A stretch of DNA of 64,000 nucleotides, from the NCBI GenBank assembly GCA_964034945.1, contig OZ035962.1, forward strand, positions 90,565,650 through 90,629,649, in the 5' to 3' direction. The notes under the pieces are model-generated. The model had not been told where the DNA came from. It searched no databases and saw only the letters and a program-made list of their open reading frames with translations. Source of the DNA: Chrysopilus asiliformis (lineage: Eukaryota; Arthropoda; Insecta; Diptera; Rhagionidae). Positions 1 to 13,500 of this stretch are shown one piece after another; position 1 is the stretch's first letter; the number at the start of each line of letters is the position of its first letter. A program made the translations under genes and the position numbers.

Positions 1-1199
1 TTCTTTATTTATTTAGTTGTGTCTTATGTGGAGTGTTGTTATTATAACATATATTTTGTTTTGGTAAAAAAAACTCTTTTCCTGACTGGAATATTTATGC
101 CAAATTTTTCTCTCTTATAAAGATTTTATGTGCTTGAATTTGTACTTATATGTGAGTCCTTCTGTGAAGTTCTTATTACGGAGGGATTTAGTTATACGTC
201 TCTAATTTCTCTAAGAACGGAAAAATTGTTTTTAAATAAAAGAAAATTCACTTTAGAAAAATATTGCAAGCCTTTTAGTCCGACAGATTGTTTATGGACA
301 ATATTGTATTTTGGACAGGTTCATAAAATGCGTCACAGTTTTAGGGGGACAAGGAGTTTGGGGTAATACAACGGCGCACTATTATGTGTTTAGCAATTTC
401 ATTAATTTAAATTACCCTTTAAATAGCGTGACGAATTTTACAGACAGCACAAAATAAATTCTTGATGCTTTTTGAATTTTTCTCTTGACATGAAGACGAA
501 TGTGTTTAGTATTTTGTATAATTGTAGCGAATCAACCGTACATATATAGTAATAGTATGCGACACTAAATTGATTTCGAAAATCCATTACTTCCGAATGT
601 TACGTAAGTTATTGATTTCGCTTTTATTCATTCAGATCACGTATAAATTTTGTGGGTGAGTTCCGTATTCAATTGATGTGTTTTAAATGCTGCACTTTAA
701 CTTTCAAATTAGCTTTTGGGCAATTAGCAATCATAATAATAGTATTTTCCAATTGTTATCAATTGTTTTTATTGTGGACGGAAATCACACACACACATTG
801 TGGCAATGTGGTTAAAATTCGTGTTTGATTGTGTTGCATTTATTGAATTTCTAATTATAAAAGATTACAAAATTATGGGTCACAGAATTTTACGGGCCAG
901 ATATTGGTATTAATTACATAAAAATTTCACTTTCATCAGAATTTTAGACTGATATTGATTTTCGTTGGTGTTTAGGGGTATTTTTTAAAAACTGGGTAGT
1001 TGAGGAGTAAAATTATAAAGGCTTTCCTTCCCTGATCATGTTTTTGCAAGCTTTTATTCAGTTTCGCTTACAAGTTTGTTTGTTAGGGTCAAATCTTGTA
1101 ATCTAATTTTCAGCTGCTTCCACTCATTCAATTGACTTCAATTTTCGCATACATACGTAACTCCGATGACAATGCAATATGTGTGTACGCACGTATGAG
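1..1199. other. AT-rich non-coding stretch
   Basis: No open frame with coding character was seen. At about 320-362 a short piece resembling the end of a dispersed insect repeat (AAATGCGTCACAGTTTTAGG) is present; similar pieces lie near 13820-13985, 29270 and 45690-45840. Confidence 0.4.
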
Positions 1200-1741
1200 C
1201 AAAAAAATATTAGTTGTGATCAACACAAAACGTTCCTTTGCAATATTTAATTTCGGAAAACGTAAAAAATGATATTTTTGCAAATCTATTAAGATACGTA
1301 AAAATCCTTAAAGAAAAATATGTAGAAAATTTTATTTTCTATAAATTTGGTTATATGCATTTTTCATAAAAGTATATGCATAGTTTTCGAGAGATTTTCA
1401 AAAAACCGATTTTTTTAAAATATCTTGAGAACCGTTACAGATACAAAAAAACCGTTAAAGCATAAAATGTAGAAAGTTTTATATCCTTTAAATTTTATTA
1501 TACTTATTTTTTCTAAAAAGCGCATAGATTTCGAGAAATTTTTAAAAACCGGTATTTTTTCTAAAAAAATATGTGGGAATTACCTGTTAAAGCTACCGTC
1601 ACCTTTCCAAAAGTTGACAAAAAACTACTATTTCAGTAAACCTTATTTACAAAAAATTTCAAGTCGCTAGGTCAACGCGTCCCCGAGACCGCGATGATAT
1701 CCTATAATATAATACGAGGAGTGTCTGTCTATCTGTCTGTC
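1200..1741. repeat. Dispersed repeat (CAAAAGTTG / TCGCTAGGTCAACGCG family)
   Basis: It contains the segments AACCGTTAAAGCATAAAATG, CAAAAGTTGACAAAAAACTA and TCAAGTCGCTAGGTCAACGC followed by a TCTG-rich tract. Related segments recur at about 10800-11120 (+) and 37970-39060 (mostly reversed), so this is an old dispersed family of unknown class. Confidence 0.5.
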
Positions 1742-3380
1742 TGTCTGTCTGCACAAACGATCTCGAAAACCCGCCTTACGATTTTCACAAAACTTGGTGG
1801 TTAGGGATTTTCGGGGACAAGAAATCGATCTAGATAGGTCTCACCCCTGAGAAAATTCCCCTTCGATACCCCTCGCCTGTTATCTTCTAATAGGGTGGTC
1901 CGATTTTAATGAAACAGTATTACTGAAGGGGCTAAGGGCTTTCGATTTTTTCACTACAAACCTGACTTTTCCCTCCCCTCGATACCCCTCGCCTGGTATC
2001 TTCGAATTGGGTGGACCGACCTTAATGAAATTTTACAGTATTACTAAGGGGGCTAAGGGATTTCGATTTTTTCACTACAAATCTGACTTTTTCCTCCCCT
2101 CGATACCCCTCGCCTGGTATCTTCGAATTGGGTGGTCCGATCTTAATGACACTTTACAGTATTACTAAGGGGGCTAGGGGCTTTCGATTTTTCCACTACA
2201 AACCTGACTTTTCCCTCCCCTCGATAACCCTCAGCTGGTGTCTCAAAACAACGTTTCAAAAATCGGTAACAGCGATTACTCAATAACCACTCAACCGATT
2301 TCTATGAAATTTTATTATCGCGCGTTAATTTCAGTTCTAGCTTTCTAGGTCTGGAATTTAAAAAGACGTGAGACGACTTTGAGGTGGCCGAGCATGGCTC
2401 GGTTTTCCTGGTACTTATCAAAAATCTCTTAGAAAAAGTATTAATAAAAAAATTTCATAAAAAAGTCTTACGTTTGAAAAAAAAATTAACGACTTTTTAT
2501 GAAAAAAATCCGAACTGAAAAGCGGGCTCGAAAACTATTTACTAAATAAATTAAAATTGTCTGTCTGCACAAACGATCTCGAAAACCCGCCTTACGATTT
2601 TCACAAAACTTGGTGGTTAGGGATTTTCGGGGACAAGAAATCGATCTAGATAGGTCTCACCCCTGAGAAAATTCCCCTTCGATACCCCTCGCCTGTTATC
2701 TTCTAATAGGGTGGTCCGATTTTAATGAAACTTTACAGTATTACTGAAGGGGCTAAGGGCTTTCGATTTTTTCACTACAAACCTGACTTTTCCCTCCCCT
2801 CGATACCCCTCGCCTGGTATCTTCGAATTGGGTGGACCGACCTTAATGAAATTTTACAGTATTACTAAGGGGGCTAAGGGATTTCGATTTTTTCACTACA
2901 AATCTGACTTTTTCCTCCCCTCGATACCCCTCGCCTGGTATCTTCGAATTGGGTGGTCCGATCTTAATGACACTTTACAGTATTACTAAGGGGGCTAGGG
3001 GCTTTCGATTTTTCCACTACAAACCTGACTTTTCCCTCCCCTCGATAACCCTCAGCTGGTGTCTCAAAACAACGTTTCAAAAATCGGTAACAGCGATTAC
3101 TCAATAACCACTCAACCGATTTCTATGAAATTTTATTATCGCGCGTTAATTTCAGTTCTAGCTTTCTAGGTCTGGAATTTAAAAAGACGTGAGACGACTT
3201 TGAGGTGGCCGAGCATGGCTCGGTTTTCCTGGTACTTATCAAAAATCTCTTAGAAAAAGTATTAATAAAAAAATTTCATAAAAAAGTCTTACGTTTGAAA
3301 AAAAAATTAACGACCTTTTATGAAAAAAATCCGAACTGAAAAGCGGGCTCGAAAACTATTTACTAAATAAATTAAAATTG
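1742..3380. repeat. Tandem duplication of an about 820-bp unit
   Basis: Copy 1 is 1742-2557/2559 and copy 2 is 2558-3380. By eye they differ only by a 5-bp deletion (TTTAC missing in copy 1 near 1914) and one T/C near 3315. Each unit holds internal 121-bp subrepeats, whose motif GATACCCCTCGCCTG starts at 1865, 1981 and 2102, with a diverged one at 2223. The near identity means a recent duplication or an assembly artefact. Confidence 0.9.
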
Positions 3381-4155
3381 TTTTTAAAACCACCGGGAAT
3401 TTCGTCTTTATTGATGAGTGTTTCACAAGCAGCCTAACCATAAATTTTAAGGAAATTGATTAATTTTTGAGGATGTCTTGTCTTATAAATACTTCCCCCA
3501 ACTAGCTTGAAAAAATTAAATTTTATGTTGGCCATAGTAAACCTTTTATTTCGATAGGATCATAAAAAAAGATGAAATAGAAAAGTGAAGATGAAAAATA
3601 TGTTATACAGAAAAAAAGTAAGAAAAAAAAGGAAAATCTGAAAAGCATTTTATTATGTTCTGCCTTCTGTTTGTTGGTCGGTCCTTAAAGAATAAAATCT
3701 TGAGTTGAAAGCGATAATCTCCAATTTTCCCAGATTTTCCAATTCAACGATCCGAAACCAATTTAACAGCAGGCCAATCGAATTACTCCATAGAGTTTTT
3801 GAGGAAGCGTCCCGCCACATCTAGACTTGTGGCCATTTGATCCTTTTTCCCTGTCTATATTCTATTTCTAATATGATGATAAACAAAAAAAAATAATAAC
3901 GAAAACCACAAAAACATATATACAACGGTGATAACACATTAACTCGAGTTTCATATAACATAAAATGTGCGTATATAAAATCAATTTTCTTTTGCTCTAT
4001 CTTGAATGTAGGCAAACCACAGGAGACCTCCAGAAGGACAAGACAAAACAAAGAGGCTCAATTCCACTTTATCCTGAAAAGCCCTAATCGCCCACATGAC
4101 CCGATTGGACAGGTTCGGCGGGTAAGGGAGCACAACGTACACTCTAACGCAGCTC
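3381..4155. other. Non-coding upstream region of the PLB1-like gene
   Basis: AT-rich, with no repeat ends or coding frame recognised. It probably contains promoter-proximal sequence of the gene starting at 4269. Confidence 0.35.
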
Positions 4156-4162
4156 TATATAT
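4156..4162 (+). promoter_or_regulatory. Candidate TATA box of the PLB1-like gene
   Basis: TATATAT lies 107 bp upstream of the start codon, with AT-rich leader sequence after it. If used, transcription would start near 4185-4192. The motif is common in AT-rich DNA, so this is weak. Confidence 0.3.
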
Positions 4163-4268
4163 GAAGGCAACTATCTAAAGTCTAAATAAAGCGTTGTTGG
4201 ACCAAAAAAGCGTCCAACTTTGTGTGAAACGACAAAAATACACAAGAAGAAAGAAGAAAAGGAAAAAA

Positions 4269-4569
4269 ATGAAAATGCTCCAGAACTACTTTAAAGTAAT
4301 GCTAGTCATCTATTTAGGGCTAAATCCGGATCGTAGTCTTATGACGTATACACATGGGCATACCCGTCCAACAATAGTCGATGACTTGGCCTATAGGTCG
4401 ATATTTCATGCCTTCAGGAACTACATATTCCGTAGCATTGGCAGGACTAGCCAAAAGACCCAGGGTCGCTTTCTGCAGAAACCATTTCCGTATAGTCAGC
4501 CATTTCCCTGCGGCCTCAACAATTCCAAAAGTCCCGATGTACCAACAAACGTCCATAAATTACGACCAG
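4269..4569 (+). CDS. PLB1-like exon 1 (residues 1-100)
   Basis: It begins at the first ATG of the open frame and ends at donor CCAG|GTATTT, phase 1. Residues 8-18 ([11 protein letters not shown] region) form a short hydrophobic stretch that could be a signal peptide or signal anchor. Residues 77-100 contain the PFPCG and VHKLRP motifs that precede the catalytic domain in this family, so the exon assignment is firm although the first about 60 residues are not conserved. The frame stays open upstream to about 4194 without an ATG. A non-coding upstream exon cannot be excluded. Confidence 0.75.
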
Positions 4570-7500
4570 GTATTTATATTTTACGTACACACGAGATCTA
4601 TCCACATTTATATACCCGACTATGACTTACTATCGGTTGAACAGCACTATTATTCTAACTTAGTGCTCGACATACGAATAGTAAGTCCTAGAGAATAACC
4701 TTCTTTGTTCCAATCAATTCCTGTAAGATAAACTATTACTAACTATTGGTATATTCACTTAAACTACACCTTTAAGCTATTTGATTTTGCTGTCGATTCC
4801 ATTTGAATCGATCGAATTGGAAATTGACTGAAATTTGACTCTGATAATTTTCAATTTCTTTTGTTTTTGCCGGTTTCGCATATTCTTCCCAGGTGACATA
4901 GATGTGATTGCCGCCATGGGTGATTCACTGACAGCCGCATCAGGTGCTGCATCGAATTCATTTATGGATCTGTTTATGGAGAATCGTGGTCTGGCATGGA
5001 GCATTGGCGGTCAATATAATTGGCGTAATGTAACCACATTGCCGAATATATTGAAGGTCTTCAATCCCAGGGTGACTATCTATTTTTATTCTATTCTATT
5101 GTAGTATTATTTAATTAATTATTATTTAGTTAAGGATCAATGATTTTATTCAATTTGGACATTTATATGGCTATTCACAAATTGGAGTCTATGTAAAACT
5201 GTGGAGTTATTAGTGCCACATGATCCAATTTTACATTAGAGGCCCTATTACCGAACACGGTACGATTGGTTCGAATCGCAACTCTAATGTTGTTTGTTAG
5301 TGTTTTATACCAACAAGATTTTGGAATGATTTACCATCCGATGTGTTCCCCCCGGACTATAACTTGCCTAACTTCAAGGAGAACATAAACCGAAATCTCC
5401 TTTCGTTCTTCCGACCATCCTGAGTTGTGCTTCGGCATTAAAGGGTCTTTCCCTAAGCTCTGGCTGAAACTATATAAAAAAACAATATGAAATTTACGAT
5501 TCAAACCAATCGTACCGTGTTCGGTGATAGGGCCCCAGGATTCAAATTCGTATTCTCAAATCGTAACTCCAACTAATTTTTCACTCAAAAAATTACTCAA
5601 TTTTTCACTCAAACAATAAATTGTGTAAGACCGCATAAGGGTAATTTATGCTATGAAATATTCACTGCACTGAGATCACAAAGTGTAAACAATAGCCCAC
5701 TGAACTTTTTTAGAATTTTACACGGAACATAACTCACCCACATATCAAAATCTGATCGGACCTCTGTTTCCTTTCTTTCCTATACAAATGGAATACTTTT
5801 TTCCTGTTTTCTCGTAAACTGTGCATCGTATCGAAAAATTTATAATAGTTTTTTGCGATTTTCTCGAAAACGGTGAGTCATGTGGAAAAATTTATAATGG
5901 TAAAATATGTTTAGAATATCATTTTACATAACCGTTCCATACGTCAAAATGTAATCGGACCACTCTTTTCCCCCTCTCCTATACAAATAGATTTTTTTAA
6001 CACGTTGGCTACCATGTGAGTCACCGGTGTACACACACTATTGTCATTACCGTCAGTTTCTCAAGTTCCATGGTTGAGTGCAGTCGCTCGTGCGGTACAA
6101 AGGGGGTTTTTTTGTGGAGCATGGAGTTCGTTTTTGTCTGTATTGATCTTGTGTTCACTGGTGACTCACAAAGTACAGAAATGATTTTTGCGTTTTTTCC
6201 CAGTGTATACTAGCGGAGTAAGTGTTTTTTTGGCTGGTAGCCAACGTGTTAAATAAACATTTTGTCTGTCATCATTTAGAGTATTTTACGATAGGCCCCT
6301 GGCAATTATAGTTTTCTTATGTTTTTAATTTTATAAATAAAACTGTTAACTTCTTAAGATATCACTAGCCTTCATGGTCGCGAAAAATCTACTGACTTGA
6401 TTCGAGAACGTGGGTGTTGATGTGTTGGAGAAATAGTGCCTTAATCTCCCTTTTGTTGTAATAAAAGAAACATTTATTACTGGCAAATTTTATGAAATAT
6501 TTCAAATTGCTAGAAAAAACTAATCATAGCTTAGAGTAGTGCATTTCGATTTGAATTTGTTGTTGTCATGAAAATTACTTTCTTTTTACTACTCACATTT
6601 TAATCCGACGCTTTTATTTTAATATTTTTTTTTCAGCTCGTGGGTTATTCGCGGAATGACGCTTTTCCATTTCACCCAGATACGCAATTCAATGTGGCGG
6701 AAATTGGTGCCGTCTCAGCAGACCTTCCTTTCATGGCTAAAGTACTTGTGAGTCGCATCAAGAGGGATCGGCGAGTTAACTTCAAGAAGAGCTGGAAAAT
6801 GATAACCATTTGTATGGGTAAGTACTCGTCGTGTAGTAGATATAACTGTCGAAACTAATATAATTTCATATACTGAAAGCAGCCGTGGTATAACTATATG
6901 TATGTGAGATTTCTGCGTCCTTTACGGACCATAGGCTGAGACTGCTGTGAAACCAATTCGATGGTAGCACAACAGAACCCTGCGAATACTTGGGTTGATA
7001 TCCCATTGACTAGCAAAGAACGCGAAAGTATTTACACATTAAACACTTGGATGGTACTTGACATATCCAGGCGGAAAAAATTCTTTCTTATGTTGGCAAA
7101 ACGTGTTTACCAGTTCCTTTCCATTTCGCCATCTAACCGATGTAGTATTCAAGACTAACATCCCTTTTTTTTCTATGTCACCGCCATAGCCACTTTCAGT
7201 GGGGTGCATGCCTTATCCGGATGTGGTGCTGTATCTCTGCTTGAGAAGCGAAAAAGGTCGCGTATCCTTGAATCACGAAATCCTTTTGCAAAGAAAAAGT
7301 CCTATCCCGAACGACACCATCGCTAAGCATAAACAGTGCGAATTTATTTCCGCTACAGTCGGATTGTTGGCAGCATAGCTTACTTGATGCTCGCTACATA
7401 TTTTATGCCCAGTTAACTTTCTGGCAATTGTCAATATTTGTAGCGCATGAATGAATGAGTAAGTAAAGAGAAAAAAAACGCAATAAGACAAAATAAACGT

Positions 7501-10500
7501 TAAAAAGGTGAAAGATTTTGAAGTGACTGCTTGAATTGTGAGTTACAACGTTAAGACGTTTATTTATGGTTTTAAGTAGTAAAACCAGTTTTTTCTATGT
7601 TTATTCTAGTCAATGAGTGTGGTTTTGATGTCGAATTTAATTAGGTTAATTTATAATTAATGCTGCTTTTATATATTTAGTTTTTCTTGTCGAAACATTT
7701 AACTGATATTGGCCAATTATCTATTAAAACCAAACAGCTACCGTAATCTGTTTTTGATTTAAGAAAAAAAAAAATTTTGAGATTCCATTAATTTTAGCAT
7801 CTTTATATTTTGTGCATTCTGGAAATACGAAAGGTTTTCGACTATGATTAATGAATTAACAATTATTTTGTTTTGTTTTACGTTTTATAAGTCGTAAAGT
7901 TTTTTTCTGTTAACACTAGATTGTCCAAGCAAGTCATTTTGACTGCTTTTTAATTTCAATCAGAAAAACAATTATGTATATAACGACACAATTTGTTAGA
8001 ATTTTGTGACTTTTTGTACAACATATAAATGCGTTTATTAATAATTGTAGTTACCTCCCCCCTCCTTCATTTCCGGTATATAACATATATGTGTGTTATA
8101 CCTATATTGGCAAAAGCAGTCATTTTGACTGCTTGACTTCCTTGGGCAATCTAGTGTTAACCTTCTATACAACCAAAAAAATGGAGTCCCAATTCATTTT
8201 TGAAGCTTTTGACAAATTGGAAATAATTTCCATATGAAGGACATTTAAATAAATTTCAATTCAATAATTTAGTATTCCCCAAATATTCAAATAAATGCCA
8301 TTGCTGACTAAATACTGATAATAAATAGAAAGTATTAGCACATAAAATGGATAAAATAACACAAATGAAGAAGTATCGGAAATCACTTCAAATAGAAATT
8401 AAATTCTTTGATAGCTTCAAGGTTTACTTTGAATGCAGACATTTCTCTGGTCACATTTCCAAATTGTAGAAATCCATAGTTGATTTTGGTAGATCTAATG
8501 TTTTTGTATCTTATGAGAATGAAGGACATCAAGTGCTTTTGATAATTGTTCAGGTATAAAGCGATTTCGGTATGAATGAAATAGTTTTGGGTTTCCACAA
8601 TCCAAGGAGTCTATCTGATGTTATATCAATATTGAATGATCCTCTTTTCGCTACACGATAGACATTGTATGGTAAAGCCACAAAGATAGCCACAAAGGAT
8701 ACTTAGATAATCATTGAATGGTCATGTTCTGGGAGATATTAAATGACAAAGTAAAAGCATATTGTATGTAACTATGTAGACACATGAATTTGTCTACACA
8801 GTCAAAAATGATGCCTCAATTCCAACATTCACAGTTGAGAATTTTTACAGATTTTTGTTTTGTAAAATTACAAATTGTATGTCAACTTCACGTATAAAAT
8901 GCGTAGTCGCAAAAAGATTTGTAGAAGTTACAAATTGATGCAAATTGTACAAAAGTTTTTGGTAATTACATTAAAATAATGTGAAAATAAATTTTCTTTG
9001 TGAAAATACAAAACTTTTGTGCGAAATGCAGTGTTTGGTTGTAATTTTACAATCCCGATAATGCTAAAATTCAAAAAGTAGAAGAAATCCAAAGTGACAG
9101 AAATCATTCAACACGGAGAGCGTCGCTCGTTTAAAAATTTATGTATTTTCTTTTGTTTTAGTTTCTGATTTTTAGAAAATATTAAAATACGAATACATTT
9201 TGGTCCATTTCCTTTTTTGAGGAAAAAAATGTATACTGGAAAAGCTCCTTTTGCGGAAATCTCCCAAAAGTAGACAATTCCATTAAACGGGCACATTTTC
9301 TACGACTAAATTCGTAATTCCAATAACTGATAAACAGGAAACCCTCCAAATAACCGCAGAGAAATCTGAGCCTGCTAGTTTCCGCTTATGGGAGCTTTCA
9401 TTGTAAATGCTTGGGGTGTGAAAAGAAATTTCTAAACTTTCAGTTTTAGTACTTCTTTTTTATTTTTTCAAAATCCATGAAATATGTTGCACTAATAATG
9501 TTGTAAAATTACAAACTAACTTTAATTTTACAACACCGAAACGTAGATTTCCGTAAGCTGGAATTGCGATTTTACAACACTATTTTACAATTTTACATAA
9601 TAAAGATGTAATTTCGTTTTAAATTTCGAATTGTAATTTTACACTTGGTTTGTAAATTTACAAATGTGAGGTATTTTTACAGCATTTAAAGTTGGAACCA
9701 TTTTTGCCGACATTGAATATATTAAGGGTATTCACTCTTTATCGTAGTTGATTGTAAACTCGTAGAATCGTAAAATTGTAAATAAAATCGTAGTTTTTTG
9801 ACAGTTCTCCATATAAATTTTTTACGACGAAAACTACAATCTACCACACCCGAAGTTATGGTAAAATCGTAGTTTTGGTCGTACATTAATTCCTCCAACT
9901 GCGCGGTAGATACAAAAAGAGCGCGCAAACCGAAACTGCGCACTGTGAACCCTACTTTGTATGAAATTTTGGGGTTAGAAACATGTTTTTTGAAACGAAA
10001 ATCATAAAAAACCGCGCAGCTGCGAAATTTTTCCGCGCAGTTCGAAATTTTTGTATTAAAAATTTAACCGCGCAGTTGCGAAACCGCGCAGTTAGAAACC
10101 GCGCGGTTGGAGGGATTACTGTATTTCTAATAAAGTGAGGTTAAGACATGTTTTGTCACATGTCAACTTGGTGCCAACTCTAAAATGGACATTGGAAAAG
10201 TAAGTAAATTAAAGTATTTATATGATTTAGTATAAATTAAGAGTTAAAAAATGCTTTAAACAATTTAGGTAAAGAAAATAAATAAAAGAGCCAAAAATTT
10301 ACGACAAAACCAACAACCTCTAGTAAAGCGCTGCTCACGCTTCGTTGTACTTTTCCATCGTAGATTTACATTACAATCTACGATTTTACTATCAATGATC
10401 AAGAGTGAATAGCCCTATTATTTATTTTTTACTATGTATTTAAGTATAACTATTGTGACATGAAAATATGACTTCGGTAGTATTCTATTTTTTAAATTTG

Positions 10501-13500
10501 TCCAACCATTTGTGTTTAACACGTTCACTGCCAAATCGATTTTGTTGTGTGTACGCTATTTGCCAACACCAATTTTTCTTATACACCAACTACGACTATA
10601 TTCGTAGTTGCCATCCCTGTCTAGACGCCAACTACGAGTATAATCGTAGTTGGCAGTGAACGTGTTAAATAAGGTTCAATTCACTGGTATGTAAATATAA
10701 ATTAAATTTTGTAAATGATAAGAACCTTCACTTAGCCAAATGCTTTTCAATTTTTTTTCACAATAAAACTAAGGTGTTAGATGAAGAGTGAGTAGGGGGT
10801 CGGTTTTTAATACATTGATGTTTACCATGAAGCCTGCCGAAAATTAAAAAAAAATCATTTGGAAGGTAATTGTTATAGCTACCTTTAGTTTTGCAAAAGT
10901 TGATGGAAAACAACGATTTCCGTAAAACTCATTTACAAAAAATTCAAGTCGCTAGCTCAACGCGTTCTCGATATATTTGAGATACATGAAACGGACAGAC
11001 CGACACACAGATACGAGGACATCGTCAAAATTTTGCCTGAAACGAATTTCGTATTCCATCTGCTACCATTCTTAAGTCGATTTCTGTCATGAATTCAATT
11101 TTTCCCTTCTATAGAAGAGGAAAGTAAAAATATGTTTGAAGAAAAATTTAATACAAAATTTCCCACGGGTCAGGAAAATTTCCGGAAATTGGCGGAAGTT
11201 TTTTTTTGTACTGAGTTGAAATTATTTTTTTCGATGGTAACTGCCATTTTTTTATCACTCCTTGCGAAAATCTGAAAATGGAATTCCTTAACTGCAATTT
11301 TTTATAACTCCTTGCGAAAATCTGAAAAGAAAACGGCTTTTCTACAAATAAAACAAAGGATTTGACAAATTTTCGGAAAAGTCGGAATATTCATGTTCCC
11401 CGGGAACTAAAAGTTAGTTTTATATTTGTTTGAAAAAAAGAAAAAAATCATAACTCACGCCTTCATCGATCACTAATTTTTTTGTTCGCTAAATACAGTT
11501 GAGTATTTACTAAAAAATCGATAAATGACCTGTGGTTGGTGATCAATTTGAAGAAATTTCCCTTGGACTTAACGAGAGTTCATGTTTCTCATGATGTGGT
11601 GTAAATTTCCTATCAAAACTGAGTCAAATGGATTATTTCGTATGGCCTTTACATTCTTTCCGAAGAAAAAATCTATCAAAATTTGACGGGTTCCGTTCAA
11701 ACTCATAGTGGACTAGGATATGCTGTGCATCATACAAAAGAATCTGGTAATATACTGGCCCTTGACTTGTATATCACATACTAAGAACACATATTACGCA
11801 GAAACGAAAAAAAACCATCATAAGTTTAGTTCCGGAGCATGAATGTTAGCGTATGACAAGAGATTATTATCGGATACATGTTTAAAGGAGTAGAACGTAT
11901 ACTCTGCACGTGTATTGGTTTCCATATAAGAATAAATGGATTTCCGCAAGGTGAGGTGTTTTTAGAATTGTACAGTGGGATGCCTTCAACAAAAAAAGGG
12001 ATACAATTTATTTCCCTTCGACAGATTTGATATATTAGTCTGTAACCCAAAGTTTATAGGTGTCTGCTCCTTGTGTCAGCCCCAACCTCGGCAGGAGCCT
12101 GCATGGTTGATTTCTTTTCTTATGACTGGGTATGTTTTCGGATACATGCTGCTCCTACATGTATGACGAAATGCTCCTTATGCCAAATATTTTATAAAAA
12201 AAAAGTTATGTTTTTTTTTTGTTTCGCGTTTGTGCGTTGGGTTATGTTCTGTTCGTTTATGCTACGATGTTAAATTGTTGATATGAATGTTCAACATTTG
12301 TTTTGCCCTCGAGTCGCCTTTTTATGACTAGTGAATATTTACATTCAACCCAGATCCGAAAATGCTGCTACTTTTCTACTTATTTATATTTCATTTTCTA
12401 TAGATTTATACACAATATATATTTTTTTATTTATTTATTCCATGTTTTCCTTTTGGATTTACTTTGGCCCATGGCACAGGTGGAAATGATTTCTGTACGT
12501 TCGTGTGCACAATGAAGAATCCTGAAATGCTGCCGGAATTCCATAGGCAAAGTTTATTGAAAGCGCTCAGGTATATCAGGGATAATCTGCCCAGGTGAGT
12601 TGTTGGGATGATCCTTTTATTCTGAAAGAATAGATATAGATAAATCATAGATAAATAAAAATAGAATAAGTCGCGTAGTTTTATGATAAGGAACTCATGC
12701 GTTAGCTCGTTTTTGAATCTTAAATCAAATTTTCTCAATTCCGATTGTTCCACTAGAATTATTGCTCGAAAAATAACTGAAGGAGGTTTTACTGATTGTG
12801 CTTTTATTTAAATTCGACTGGTAATACATAATATGGGTATTCATGGAACTATGTAGATAAAATTACCGATTGTGTATTTTCCTAATGCGTCTAATTTTCC
12901 TAATTTTCGAATGATTTGTTTAACCCGATCACTTGTTCGGATGAATTTTCTTAGCAACCACAAAATTAGAAGTTGAAAATGTCTAGAATTAGTGAAAAAT
13001 TAAAGTTAATTAAAATATGGAAACAAATGGTACAAAAGAAATTCTTTTCATTGCAGCTGAATTTCACAAAGTCTCGAAATCTCCGTATTTGACGTTTGCA
13101 TAATTCTACGAGGATTGGGAAATTTTTGCGCTACATTTACAAGGTAGTGAATTTTCACAGTTTAGGTGTTTTATGAGGCATTTCCGAGATTCCATGAATA
13201 CCCCAAATATATCGGGTCTTTCAACAAGGACATAACAATTTTGTATTTTAATAAAAACGCACCCTAAAACTTTTTTTTATCATCTGGCAATGCTAAAACG
13301 TCAGTCAAGGCTTAAATTTTTATCATGGTAAAGTTCACGAACGAGCAACGTTTGGAAATTATTAAAACTTACTACCGAAATTCTGAGTCCGATGAAATGA
13401 TAATCAAAATGATGAATGAAATGATGGTTCGGTCGAATGGCCACCTCGCTCATGCGATTTAACGCCGTTGGATTTCTTTTTATGGGGTTAAGTTAAGTCG

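Noticed and set aside
4194..4268. Upstream extension of exon 1 from a TTG codon
   Set aside because: No ATG in this part; it is Lys/Arg-rich and more likely 5' leader.
4381..4698. Second open frame overlapping exon 1
   Set aside because: A shadow in another frame; the exon 1 frame carries the conserved VHKLRPG motif and the correct phase.
13325..13460. Possible small intact gene starting [13 protein letters not shown]
   Set aside because: It is the first part of a deleted mariner transposase lying within clear terminal repeats.
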